From: Timonella corticicola
GTDB taxonomy: Bacteria > Actinomycetota > Actinomycetes > Actinomycetales > Cellulomonadaceae
Assembly: GCF_042683685.1 (NCBI RefSeq)
Contig: NZ_JBHUOP010000001.1
Coordinates: forward strand, 186,001-250,000
Direction of reading: 5' to 3'
Length of the DNA: 64,000 nucleotides
In this document: positions 22,935 to 34,442 of the stretch, in pieces
How positions within the stretch are numbered: the stretch's first letter is position 1
Layout of the letters: every line of letters begins with the position of its first letter
Notes under the pieces: model-generated
Told to the model about the DNA's origin: nothing
What the model saw: only the letters and a program-made list of their open reading frames with translations
Databases searched by the model: none
Program-made: the position numbers and the translations under genes

Positions 22935-24755
22935 ATGGCTGACCACGAGCACGGCATCACCGACCCCATAACCAACTGGCTACGCACCGCCCTTGCGCCT
23001 GCCCTGAACAGTACCTGGCGAGGACTACGCGACTGGGCGCGGTTCAACCATGACGGAACCGCTCCACCACGTGCCCTGCGGTATGCGCTCGCCGTGGCGG
23101 CCGTCCTCCTCGTGTCGATCGTATTCGGTGTCATCACAGCGCGTGCGTCGGCTAACTTCGGGCCGCACGATGCGACCTATGAGGTCACAATCGACTCGGC
23201 CATCACAGCCGATGCTGGACCACTCGGCTCAGTCGTGCTGGACTCGCCACTGCCACTATCGCTGGGCGTTCACGTGCGGATCGGAGAGATCCCCGATTCA
23301 CTCACCACCGTCGAGGGTGGCAGCACGCTCCAGGCACTCAACCAAGACCTCGACAGTTACCTGCAGTTCTTCGCAGCACCGCAGGAGACGATCGAGGTCG
23401 TCACAGGGCTACTCGTGGAGAACGCGGTGAAACGGGCATTCGCGCTCGCAGTCGGGATTGGTGTGGCTCTTGCCGTCATGGCATACGTCGCGGGGTTCTC
23501 GCGCCGTCGTGAACTCGCCTACCGTGCAGCGCGCGCAACCTGGGGTCTGACCGTGGGGTTTGTGGTTCTGAGCCTGGTGGGTGCGGCCGTGTTCACCCAA
23601 GCCGCCCAGCGTGAGGCACAGGCGATCGGCGGACGTGAGACAGCCGTACTGGCGGGAACCGGACTTGAGGGCACCCGAATCACCGGACGGCTCTCGGGCG
23701 TCATCGATGAATACGGTGGGCAACTCCTTGACGTATACAACGACAATCAGGAGTTCTACGCCCAAGCCAATGTCCAACTCGCCTCCGCCTACGACCGGCG
23801 CGCCGCAATCGAGGATGCCACCGACCGCGGCCTTGGCCGATACGGCGAAGACGCTCCTGAAGACCTCGTCACGATGCTGCTCATCTCGGACCTGCACTGC
23901 AACGTCGGAATGGCACCGCTCATCCGCACCGTTGCAGAGAAATCGGGTGCGCAGATCATCCTCAACGGTGGAGACACCACAATGAACGGAACCGATGTCG
24001 AACGGTTCTGCATGCAAACCTTCGCCAGCGCCGTACCGCAGGGCGCCGTCATGGTTCAGTCTGACGGAAACCACGACTCAGAGATCACGGGAGCGCAGGC
24101 TCGCGCGGCAGGCGTAATCGTGCTGGACGGGTCTATCGTCGAGGTCGACGGGATACGCTTCCTTGGAGACTCCGACCCTCGTGCGACCCGAATCGGGCAG
24201 GGCTCAGTACTGGTGGGCGAGGAAACCTACCATGATGCAGGGACGCGGCTTGCTGAAACCTCGTGCGAGTCGGATGACGGCGCAGATATTCTACTCATCC
24301 ACACCCCAGCAGTGGGCGCAGTGACCCTTGAGAACGGATGCGTTCCCTACCAGTTGTCGGGACACATGCACCGCCAGATTGGCCCGGCTCAGGTGGGTAA
24401 CGGAATCCAATACGTCAGTGCCTCGACCGCTGGCGCTGTGGAGGGTAAAGCGACTATTGGGCCGCTCAACGGTGTCGCCGAGATGACCGTGCTGCGGTTC
24501 GACCGGGACAGCCGAACGATCGTGGACTACCAGGTCATCACCGTGGACACGAATGGCTCCGCGAACGCTGGGCCACGTCTGCGCTACCCGGAGTTACCCA
24601 TCAATCCGGATGACCTCGAGGGCATGCACCTTGGCGGGGAATCAGGTGAGGAGGCCAATCCGGAAGACTTGGAGGATGGGGACAGCTCCGGCGTCGAAGA
24701 CACTGATGCGGAACAACCTGAAACGGATTCACAGTCCAGTCCAACTGACGGTTAA
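22935..24755 (+). CDS. Membrane-anchored metallophosphoesterase
   Basis: A 606-residue protein. Three membrane segments are visible (about 51-72, 165-185, 200-218), separated by an extracytoplasmic-looking region. The C-terminal half is a calcineurin-like phosphoesterase: SDLHCN (D-x-H, about 318), NGGDTT (GD), SDGNHDS (GNHD), LLIHTP and LSGHMH (GHxH, about 478). All five metal motifs are present. The last 60 residues are Asp/Glu/Ser-rich. It follows the VTC gene on the same strand, so a phosphate or polyphosphate ester is a reasonable but unproved substrate. Confidence 0.87.
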   Translation: MADHEHGITDPITNWLRTALAPALNSTWRGLRDWARFNHDGTAPPRALRYALAVAAVLLVSIVFGVITARASANFGPHDATYEVTIDSAITADAGPLGSVVLDSPLPLSLGVHVRIGEIPDSLTTVEGGSTLQALNQDLDSYLQFFAAPQETIEVVTGLLVENAVKRAFALAVGIGVALAVMAYVAGFSRRRELAYRAARATWGLTVGFVVLSLVGAAVFTQAAQREAQAIGGRETAVLAGTGLEGTRITGRLSGVIDEYGGQLLDVYNDNQEFYAQANVQLASAYDRRAAIEDATDRGLGRYGEDAPEDLVTMLLISDLHCNVGMAPLIRTVAEKSGAQIILNGGDTTMNGTDVERFCMQTFASAVPQGAVMVQSDGNHDSEITGAQARAAGVIVLDGSIVEVDGIRFLGDSDPRATRIGQGSVLVGEETYHDAGTRLAETSCESDDGADILLIHTPAVGAVTLENGCVPYQLSGHMHRQIGPAQVGNGIQYVSASTAGAVEGKATIGPLNGVAEMTVLRFDRDSRTIVDYQVITVDTNGSANAGPRLRYPELPINPDDLEGMHLGGESGEEANPEDLEDGDSSGVEDTDAEQPETDSQSSPTDG

Positions 24756-24912
24756 ACACCCGGAATGAAACGTCAGGCGGTTAATCTGAACGTAGCACGC
24801 GCTTGCTCGATGGATGGTTTTTCGTCCGAGTGCCCGGATATCTCCGGCACTATGGGCAAAAATTATCCAACGACAACCGTGCACCCACCGGGCCCGAACA
24901 CTGAGGAGACAC

Positions 24913-25605
24913 GTGTCCAAGACAGAGTTGACCTCTGTAGGTCAGGACTACATCAAAGTGGTGTGGAGCCTCCAAGAATGGTCAGATCAGCCGGTCACCA
25001 CCAAGGACCTGGCGGAACGCCTGGGAGTCGGTGCCTCGACCGTGTCTGAGACCGTGCGCCGTCTCGGGACTCAGGGATTGCTCGACCATGAACGGTACGG
25101 TGCAATCTCACTCACTGAACTTGGGCGCCAACATGCGCTCGACATGGTCCGGCGGCACCGACTCATCGAGACCTTCCTTGTCTCCGAACTCGGATACACG
25201 TGGGACGAAGTCCACGACGAGGCGGAAGTCCTCGAACATGCGGTGTCGGATCTCATGATTGACCGCATCGATGCCCGGCTTGGGTACCCCACGCGGGACC
25301 CGCACGGAGACCCGATCCCCAGTAAGGACCTCGTTCACGACCGTCCCAATGCGCTACCCCTCGCCAACCTCGAACAGGGGCAGACAGGCACGGTCAGCAG
25401 AATCTCCGACGAAGACCCTCAGGTTTTGCGCTACTTCGCCGAACTCGGGTTTGGACTCGACACGATCGTCACGATCACGCAGCGAAACGACGCCGTCGGT
25501 GTCATGAACATTGAATGGCGTCAGCACTCAGACAGCGATCCTCAACCACTCACCCTCGGACTTTTGGCGGCGCACGCCGTCTGGATTGAAGTAACACCCC
25601 AGTGA
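24913..25605 (+). CDS. MntR-type (DtxR family) metal-dependent repressor
   Basis: A 230-residue repressor with N-terminal winged helix (LAERLGVGASTVSETVRRL, 33-51), dimerisation/metal domain and a C-terminal FeoA-like SH3 domain. Compared by eye with DtxR and MntR, the metal-selectivity positions read Asp12 (in GQDYI; DtxR Met10, MntR Asp8) and Glu105 (in HDEAEVLEH; DtxR Cys102, MntR Glu99), with Glu108, His109 and His82 kept. This is the Mn(II) pattern. MntR Glu11 corresponds to Lys here. GTG at 24913 with GAGGAG is the chosen start; earlier in-frame codons lack a ribosome site. Its stop overlaps the MFS gene by 4 bp (GTGA). Confidence 0.87.
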   Translation: MSKTELTSVGQDYIKVVWSLQEWSDQPVTTKDLAERLGVGASTVSETVRRLGTQGLLDHERYGAISLTELGRQHALDMVRRHRLIETFLVSELGYTWDEVHDEAEVLEHAVSDLMIDRIDARLGYPTRDPHGDPIPSKDLVHDRPNALPLANLEQGQTGTVSRISDEDPQVLRYFAELGFGLDTIVTITQRNDAVGVMNIEWRQHSDSDPQPLTLGLLAAHAVWIEVTPQ

Positions 25606-26825
25606 CTCAGCAACATGGCTCGGGTTCAACCCAGAGCACCCCAACGCAGCAAAAACTCGCCCTCCTCGCACTCGCGCTCGGTGGTTTCACCATCGGGACA
25701 ACCGAGTTCGCAACCATGGGTATTCTCACCAACATCGCGGACGGCCTTGAGGTGTCGATTCCGACTGCTGGCCACGCAATCACCGCGTACGCGCTCGGCG
25801 TGGTCATCGGGGCACCGGTCATAGCGGTCATGTCCGCCCGGATGTCCCGCTCGACGTTAGTGGCATGGCTCATGGGAGCCTATGCGGTTGCGAATATCCT
25901 CTCCGCTCTTGCCCCAAGCATGGGTCTGCTCATCCTTGGGCGCTTCATCGCAGGTTTACCGCACGGCGTGTTCTTCGGCGTTGGAGCAGTTGTCGGCACG
26001 GCTGTGGTCGGACAGGCCCGTCGCGGCCATGCGATGTCGATGATGCTCGGTGGCTTGACCATCGCGAATGTTATCGGTGTGCCGCTGTCTTCGTGGGTTG
26101 GCCAGAACCTCGGCTGGCAGGCGGCATTCGTCATCGTGGGTGTGCTTGGCTTCATCACGGTCGTGTCACTGGTCATGCTGCTGCCCAAGGTGCCACCAGC
26201 GCCAGGGGCGAACCCAGCCTCTGAACTCAAGGCGCTTAAGAACGGGCGCCTCTGGGCCATGTTCGTGGCTGCGGCGATCGGTTTTGGCGGCATGTTCACC
26301 GTATACTCCTACGTCAAACCGCTCGTGATGTACGAGGCCGGAATGGCTGAAGAACACGTACCGTTCGTTCTCGCGCTGTTTGGTCTGGGCATGACGTTTG
26401 GAACGTTCTTCGCCGGACGGCTCATGGACATCAACGTGGTGCGCACGGTCCAGGCTGGGTTCATCACAACGTCGGCATCCCTGATCTTCCTCGGCTTCGT
26501 GGAGGAACACGTGGTGCTCGTGCTGATTGCACTCTTCGCGGTAGGATTCACGTCGCAGTTGCTCGCACTGCCACTGCAGGGTCTCCTCATGGATCTGAGC
26601 CCCAAAGCCCCATCGCTCGGCGCGGCGCTGTGCCACTCCGCACTCAACACCGCGAATGCGAACGGTGCCTTCCTCGGCGGTCTGTTCATTACCTGGGGTC
26701 TTGGCTACACCTCACTCGCTTGGCTCGGACTTGGGTTGACTGTCATCGGTTTCGCACTCGTTGCCCTGTTCCTGCCCAGAAAGAAACCACGCGACTTGGA
26801 CGCGTTGCTCGCCGAGTCTGAGTGA
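25602..26825 (+). CDS. MFS transporter (DHA1/AraJ-like)
   Basis: A 407-residue major facilitator with about 12 membrane segments. The family signatures LALGGFTIGTTEFATMGIL (TM1), GRFIAGLPHGVFFGVGAVVG and the TM4-6 ANVIGVPLSSWVGQNLGW block identify the AraJ/YdhP-type drug or sugar efflux group. The substrate is unknown. Coupled by a 4-bp overlap to the MntR-type repressor gene, so the two are co-expressed; whether metal controls the exporter is not shown. GTG start. Confidence 0.92.
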   Translation: MTQQHGSGSTQSTPTQQKLALLALALGGFTIGTTEFATMGILTNIADGLEVSIPTAGHAITAYALGVVIGAPVIAVMSARMSRSTLVAWLMGAYAVANILSALAPSMGLLILGRFIAGLPHGVFFGVGAVVGTAVVGQARRGHAMSMMLGGLTIANVIGVPLSSWVGQNLGWQAAFVIVGVLGFITVVSLVMLLPKVPPAPGANPASELKALKNGRLWAMFVAAAIGFGGMFTVYSYVKPLVMYEAGMAEEHVPFVLALFGLGMTFGTFFAGRLMDINVVRTVQAGFITTSASLIFLGFVEEHVVLVLIALFAVGFTSQLLALPLQGLLMDLSPKAPSLGAALCHSALNTANANGAFLGGLFITWGLGYTSLAWLGLGLTVIGFALVALFLPRKKPRDLDALLAESE

Positions 26826-27007
26826 CACCTTCCATCCGACCCGTCGCCAGTTAGGGGAGTGCAGGCCTTGCCATCAGGCGATTTCCAGAAATAGCCTCTA
26901 CTGTGAGTTGTGGCGCGTGTTCAGCAGCGGGGCGGAGGGGTTTGCACCGACAGCGTAGAGCACCGCAGAAACATCTGTGCATCCCGCGAATCACTGAGGA
27001 GAAAGCC

Positions 27008-27661
27008 GTGTCAGAGGCGAGCCAGCACGATCTTGATGAGGAATTCGATTTTTCTGAGGAACTTGAGGCATCTAGGAGTATCAGCGATCGGACCTTCGGG
27101 TGGCTGCTCATCGTCTTGGGTGGCATCGCGTTTGCCGCCTCGATGGCGCTGTCGATTGAGAAGTACCTCAAACTGGCCAACCCTGACCATGAGGCCAGTT
27201 GCACGTTCAACCTGTTCCTTGACTGCGCCGATGCGATGGGTTCGGCTCAAGGGGCGATCTTCGGTTTCCCCAACCCGCTCATCGGTGTCTTCGCCTTCAC
27301 CGTGGTGATTACCTCCGGTGTCGTTCTGGTGGCCGGAGCCCGATTGCCTCGTTGGTATTGGCTCTCGCTGCTGACCGGAACTGCTCTTGGCATGGCGATG
27401 ATCGTGTTCCTCATGTTCACCTCCATCCACACGCTGCAGCGCCTGTGCCCCTACTGCATGGTTGTGTGGGCCGCGATGATCCCACTGTTCTGGTACCAGA
27501 TCGTTCGGGCAGTTCAGGAACGTCACCTCAAGGTGTCAGATGGCCTGCGTACGCGTCTGATGCGTGACAAGCACCTGATCCTTCCCGTGTTCTATGTGCT
27601 GGTGCTTGTGTGGATTGCGCTCGGTATGGGTGGCGTGATCCTCGAGTACATCAACTCCTGA
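27008..27661 (+). CDS. Vitamin K epoxide reductase (VKOR) family protein
   Basis: A 217-residue membrane thiol oxidoreductase that re-oxidises DsbA-like proteins using quinone. Five hydrophobic segments are visible. The outer Cys pair reads SCTFNLFLDC (near 59-68), followed by the family block GFPNPLIG, and the active site CPYC sits at about 141-144. No DsbA-like thioredoxin domain is fused and none is adjacent. The first 28 residues are acidic and cytoplasmic. The GTG at 27008 with GAGGAGAAAG is the chosen start; an upstream ATG frame extension has no ribosome site. Confidence 0.93.
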   Translation: MSEASQHDLDEEFDFSEELEASRSISDRTFGWLLIVLGGIAFAASMALSIEKYLKLANPDHEASCTFNLFLDCADAMGSAQGAIFGFPNPLIGVFAFTVVITSGVVLVAGARLPRWYWLSLLTGTALGMAMIVFLMFTSIHTLQRLCPYCMVVWAAMIPLFWYQIVRAVQERHLKVSDGLRTRLMRDKHLILPVFYVLVLVWIALGMGGVILEYINS

Positions 27662-27725
27662 CGGTTGTGTGTTTGCCTCGAACCACGTTTCGCAGTACGT
27701 AAGCGGAATGCAGAAATCTAAGGGC

Positions 27726-27810
27726 TCGTCGGCAATGAGTTGCCTTGCCCGTGGGCTTTAAGCCCACGGGCTGGGCGGGATCGTTCACAAGGACACAGAT
27801 TGCCGACGAT
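27726..27810. repeat. Inverted ATTGCCGACGA words flanking a perfect hairpin
   Basis: TCGTCGGCAATG (27726-27737) and ATTGCCGACGAT (27799-27810) face each other across 61 bp. Between them is a perfect palindrome, 12-bp arms GCCCGTGGGCTT/AAGCCCACGGGC (27747-27771). The unit has the form of a miniature inverted-repeat element or a regulated terminator; it lies 64 bp past the VKOR stop. Confidence 0.6.
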
Positions 27811-27954
27811 ACGGTGCTTACCAGCGCCACCCACCTCTCAGCGTCGATCGGTTTACGGGCACTGAACGCCCAACTGATACAACGCGGCTCTTGAGCGATA
27901 ATTTATGCAGGTCACACCCTAGGTTTGTGCGGATCTGGCGCGTAGTATGAACCC

Positions 27955-28368
27955 ATGAGGAAACTTCTTGCGCTCGCGACGCTTTGCCTGATCGCAGCCG
28001 TGTCTGCGTGCGGTGGGGCATCGAGCGCGGGATCGTGTGCGGCCCCTCAGATCAATACTTCTGTGGGCCACGTCGCTTTGGGCGATCAGATCGTGATCCA
28101 GGGAAAGAACTATTTCGATGGATGCGGGGATTTTGGAAGTCACAACTCGCTGACGGGTCGCACTACCTACGAGGATGTGAGCCCGAGAACTGGCATCGAG
28201 GTCACCATCTCGCAGGAAGATGAGCCGGTCACCCAGTTCACCGCGGACGCCGATGAGTTTGGAGCGTGGGAAAAGAGCGTGGACATTACCGATGACTTTG
28301 TTATCGGATTCGCCGAAGTGTCGGCGGACGATGTGTTTTTTACGGCGTTTGGCGTAAACGAGAACTAG
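27955..28368 (+). CDS. Putative lipoprotein, 137 aa
   Basis: Signal peptide with lipobox AVSAC (Cys19) followed by a Gly/Ser/Ala linker. The mature part is beta-rich, with VGHVALGDQIVIQGKNYFDGCGD suggesting an IPT/TIG-like immunoglobulin fold and two Cys (CAAP, DGCGD) that may form a disulfide; about 110 residues. No function known to me. ATG at 27955; own transcription unit. Confidence 0.78.
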   Translation: MRKLLALATLCLIAAVSACGGASSAGSCAAPQINTSVGHVALGDQIVIQGKNYFDGCGDFGSHNSLTGRTTYEDVSPRTGIEVTISQEDEPVTQFTADADEFGAWEKSVDITDDFVIGFAEVSADDVFFTAFGVNEN

Positions 28369-28396
28369 GCGGGGCGTAGCTCAGAGCCCGGAACGC

Positions 28397-28463
28397 TACC
28401 GAGTCAGAAAGTGTCGTAACTAGCCATCATGGATGCATAGTTACGACACTTTCTGACTCGGTA
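28397..28463. terminator. Perfect 26-bp stem-loop
   Basis: Arms 28397-28422 and 28438-28463 are perfectly complementary (begins TACCGAGTCAGAAAGTGTCG) around a 15-nt loop. It lies 28 bp past the lipoprotein stop. No U tract. Its sequence is unlike the three recurring hairpin families. Confidence 0.7.
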
Positions 28464-28509
28464 CCGAAATCAATCACACGACTGTTACAGACAAAGTAGT
28501 GAAGCGGAG

Positions 28510-28539
28510 GGTAGGGGTGTCGCGGAGCAGACCCCTACC
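28510..28539. repeat. Hairpin family 3 copy B
   Basis: GGTAGGGGT...ACCCCTACC; its reverse complement matches the hairpin at 16764-16793 at 26 of 30 positions, including the GCTCCGCG loop. It lies 120 bp before leuS. Confidence 0.7.
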
Positions 28540-28660
28540 GCAAGGAAACGAATGCAGTTCGTAACAAACAGACGTTTGACCGCTGGCCCGGCTCACACAT
28601 GCGTTTCATCACGCGGAAAATGGGCCCGGAGCAGGTGTTGGCGACTGTAAACTGGAACGC

Positions 28661-31600
28661 GTGAATACTCCAGACCAGACTTTGACGGGCGCCTCCGGCG
28701 CGCCAAGCAATGGTGAACCTGCATTCCGTTACAACGCTCAACTCGCGTCCGAGATCGAGTTGCGGTGGCAGGACCTATGGGACGAGCGCGGCACCTACTT
28801 CGCCGCTGACCCTGCCGGTGGTCTAGCCAACGGTCAGGGCGAGCACGCGGACCCGAAGAGCCCGTCGTTCTTTGTCATGGACATGTTCCCGTTCCCATCC
28901 GGTGCTGGTCTGCACGTGGGACACCCACTCGGCTATATCGCGACCGACGTTGTGGGTCGTTTCCGCCGCATGCGTGGAGACAACGTGCTGCACGCGATGG
29001 GCTTTGACGCGTTCGGGTTGCCAACCGAGCAGTTCGCTATTGCAACCGGACAGCACCCACGCGTGGCAACGGAGAACAACATCGCCAACATGAAGCGCCA
29101 GTTGCGCCGCATGGGATTGGCGCACGATCCGCGTCGTTCGTTTGCCACGACTGATATTGACTATGTGCGCTGGACGCAGTGGATCTTCCTGCAGATCTTC
29201 AACTCCTGGTATGACGCCGAAGCAATCAACCCGTTTGGCACCAAGGGCAAGGCCCGCCCCATTGCGGAACTTGAAGCAGAGTTCGCTGCTGGAGCCCGTG
29301 CGGTTCCTGAGGTTGCGGACGTTACCGAGGGCGCTGACTGGTCCGAGTTGAGCGTTGCCCAGAAGCGCGCGGTGTTGAACGAATACCGCCTCGCCTACGT
29401 TTCGCAGTCGCCAGTGAACTGGTGCCCGGGACTTGGAACCGTTTTGGCTAACGAGGAAGTGACCGCTGAGGGACGTTCCGAGCGCGGTAACTTCCCGGTC
29501 TTCCAGCGCGCCATGAACCAGTGGAACATGCGCATCACAGCATACGCTGACCGGTTGACCGATGATCTGGAGCACATCGACTGGCCGGACAAGGTGAAGT
29601 CGATGCAGCGCAACTGGGTTGGCCGCTCCGAGGGCGCGCACGTCACGTTCACCGCCGCTGGCGAGGATTTGACCGTGTTCACGACCCGTCCAGACACTCT
29701 GTTCGGGGCCACCTTCATGGTGGTTGCACCCGAGCACGCAATCTTGGACGAGCACATTCCAGATGCTTGGCCCGAAGGTACGCGGGATGCATGGACCGGT
29801 GGGTACGCTACGCCAGCCGAGGCAGTATCCGCATATCAGGCGGCCGCTGCGGCCAAAACCGCTGTGGAGCGCCAAGCCGGTGCCAAGGACAAGACCGGTG
29901 TATTCACCGGAATCTTCGCCACCAACCCGGTCAACGGTGCGCAGGTGCCAGTGTTCACCGCCGACTACGTCCTCATGGGATACGGAACCGGCGCGATCAT
30001 GGCTGTTCCCGGTGGAGACGAGCGTGACTTCGCGTTCGCGCAGGCCTTCGACCTAGACGTGATCTACACCGTGCAACCACCAGAGGGCTTCTCCGGTGAT
30101 GAGGCCTGGACCGGAGACGGCGCTGTCATCAACTCGTCCAACGACGAGTTGGACTTGAACGGCAAGAACGTTGACGCTGCCAAGTCCGAGATGATCGCAT
30201 GGCTCGAAGCCAAGGGATTCGGAACCGGCACTACAACGTACCGCCTGCGTGACTGGCTGTTCAGCCGCCAGCGTTACTGGGGCGAACCGTTCCCCATCGT
30301 GTTCGACGAAAACGACCAGCCCATCGCGCTGCCAGACTCCGCGCTGCCAGTTGCACTGCCGGACACCCCGGACTTCCAGCCGCGCACCTTCGACCCAGAA
30401 GACGCGGACTCCTCGCCAGAGCCACCACTCGGACGCAACGACGACTGGGTGTACGTGGAACTCGACCTGGGCGATGGCCCAAAGAAGTACCGCCGCGAAA
30501 CCAGTACCATGCCCAACTGGGCCGGTTCATGCTGGTACTACCTGCGTTACCTCGACCCTACAAACAATGGTGCGGACGCAACCCTGCCCGTGGCAGCAGA
30601 CCTCGACCGGTACTGGCTTGGCCCAGACCACAACGAGTCCGCTGGCGCAGCCGGTGGTGTCGACCTGTACGTTGGCGGTGTTGAGCACGCTGTGCTGCAC
30701 CTGCTGTATGCACGGTTCTGGCACAAGGTGCTGTTCGACCTTGGACACGTTTCCTCAGTTGAGCCGTTCCACAAACTGTTCAACCAGGGATACATTCAGG
30801 CATTCGCATACACCGACGCGCGCGGGCAGTATGTACCAGCAGCCGAGGTGGAGGGTGATGAGCAGTCCGGTTTCACCTGGAACGGCGAACCCGTCAACCG
30901 CGAGTACGGCAAGATGGGCAAGTCGCTGAAGAACATCGTCACCCCAGACGACATGTACGAGGCATACGGCGCCGACACCTTCCGCGTGTACGAGATGTCG
31001 ATGGGTCCACTGGACCTGTCCCGTCCGTGGGAGACCCGTGCGGTGGTTGGCGCGCAGCGCTTCCTGCAGCGTCTGTGGCGCAACGTGTTGAACGAGGAGA
31101 CCGGTGAACTCGCCATCACCGAGGATGAAGCCGACCTTGAGACCAAGCGCAAGTTGCACCGCGCCTTCAAGGATGTTGCCGAGGAGATGGAGGGCATGCG
31201 CGTCAACACTGCAATTGCCAAGCTCATCGAACTCAACAACTATCTGACCGGGTTGGATGTCGTACCGCGTGAAGCTGCGGAGGGTATCGTGATCATGGTT
31301 GCGCCCGTCGCGCCACACATTGCTGAGGAACTGTGGGCCAAGCTCGGACACTCCGATTCGGTTGTATACCAGCCGTTCCCGACCGCCATCGACGAGTATC
31401 TGGTGGAGGACACCGTCACCTGCATCTTCCAGGTCAAGGGCAAGGTTCGCGGTAAGGCCGAAGTGTCACCATCCGCAACCGACGCCGAACTGGAAGCCCT
31501 CGCATTGGCCGATATTGGAGTGCAGCGCACCCTCGCCGGTGCGGGTATCCGCAAGGTCATCGTGCGTGCTCCAAAGCTCGTGAACATCGTTCCCGAGTAA
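28661..31600 (+). CDS. leuS: Leucyl-tRNA synthetase
   Basis: Class I aminoacyl-tRNA synthetase charging tRNA-Leu. The 979 residues carry the HIGH motif as HVGHPLGY (near 86-93), the CP1 editing domain with FTTRPDTLFGATF and GTGAIMAVPGGDERDFAFAQ cores, and KMSKS as KMGKSLKN (near 755), the usual actinobacterial form. GTG start at 28661. The protein is longer than E. coli LeuRS (860), as is common in actinobacteria, with insertions in CP1 and the catalytic part (acidic EDADSSPEPPLGRNDDW). Monocistronic, followed by a perfect palindrome at 31701. Confidence 0.97.
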   Translation: MNTPDQTLTGASGAPSNGEPAFRYNAQLASEIELRWQDLWDERGTYFAADPAGGLANGQGEHADPKSPSFFVMDMFPFPSGAGLHVGHPLGYIATDVVGRFRRMRGDNVLHAMGFDAFGLPTEQFAIATGQHPRVATENNIANMKRQLRRMGLAHDPRRSFATTDIDYVRWTQWIFLQIFNSWYDAEAINPFGTKGKARPIAELEAEFAAGARAVPEVADVTEGADWSELSVAQKRAVLNEYRLAYVSQSPVNWCPGLGTVLANEEVTAEGRSERGNFPVFQRAMNQWNMRITAYADRLTDDLEHIDWPDKVKSMQRNWVGRSEGAHVTFTAAGEDLTVFTTRPDTLFGATFMVVAPEHAILDEHIPDAWPEGTRDAWTGGYATPAEAVSAYQAAAAAKTAVERQAGAKDKTGVFTGIFATNPVNGAQVPVFTADYVLMGYGTGAIMAVPGGDERDFAFAQAFDLDVIYTVQPPEGFSGDEAWTGDGAVINSSNDELDLNGKNVDAAKSEMIAWLEAKGFGTGTTTYRLRDWLFSRQRYWGEPFPIVFDENDQPIALPDSALPVALPDTPDFQPRTFDPEDADSSPEPPLGRNDDWVYVELDLGDGPKKYRRETSTMPNWAGSCWYYLRYLDPTNNGADATLPVAADLDRYWLGPDHNESAGAAGGVDLYVGGVEHAVLHLLYARFWHKVLFDLGHVSSVEPFHKLFNQGYIQAFAYTDARGQYVPAAEVEGDEQSGFTWNGEPVNREYGKMGKSLKNIVTPDDMYEAYGADTFRVYEMSMGPLDLSRPWETRAVVGAQRFLQRLWRNVLNEETGELAITEDEADLETKRKLHRAFKDVAEEMEGMRVNTAIAKLIELNNYLTGLDVVPREAAEGIVIMVAPVAPHIAEELWAKLGHSDSVVYQPFPTAIDEYLVEDTVTCIFQVKGKVRGKAEVSPSATDAELEALALADIGVQRTLAGAGIRKVIVRAPKLVNIVPE

Positions 31601-31658
31601 TAGGGTTTGCTGGCATAACCCACACGCTGGGACTGGCGGCTGCACCGTGAAGTGAGTG

Positions 31659-31738
31659 TCGTCGGCAATGGGTGCGTTAAAGAAAATCTTTTAGCAACCG
31701 CGCTCCGGGTGCAGAATCGCGATTCTGCACCCGGAGCG
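31659..31738. terminator. Reversed ATTGCCGACGA word and a 38-bp perfect palindrome after leuS
   Basis: TCGTCGGCAATG (31659-31670) lies 59 bp past the leuS stop. CGCTCCGGGTGCAGAATCG (31701-31719) is directly followed by its exact complement (31720-31738), with no loop. On RNA it would fold into a long hairpin and presumably ends leuS transcription; it also insulates the Wadjet operon. Confidence 0.65.
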
Positions 31739-31823
31739 TCTCGCGTGAAAGCGGGCGTGTGCATTGTCAGCGGGTCCGGGTAGAGTCGGACACGGCCTGA
31801 TTTACTTCTCCGAGAGGTCTCTT

Positions 31824-34437
<2,614 letters not shown>

Positions 34438-34442
34438 AACCA

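Noticed and set aside
26826..27007. Possible gene between the MFS and VKOR genes
   Set aside because: The only open frame is an upstream extension of VKOR without a ribosome site; no conserved residues.
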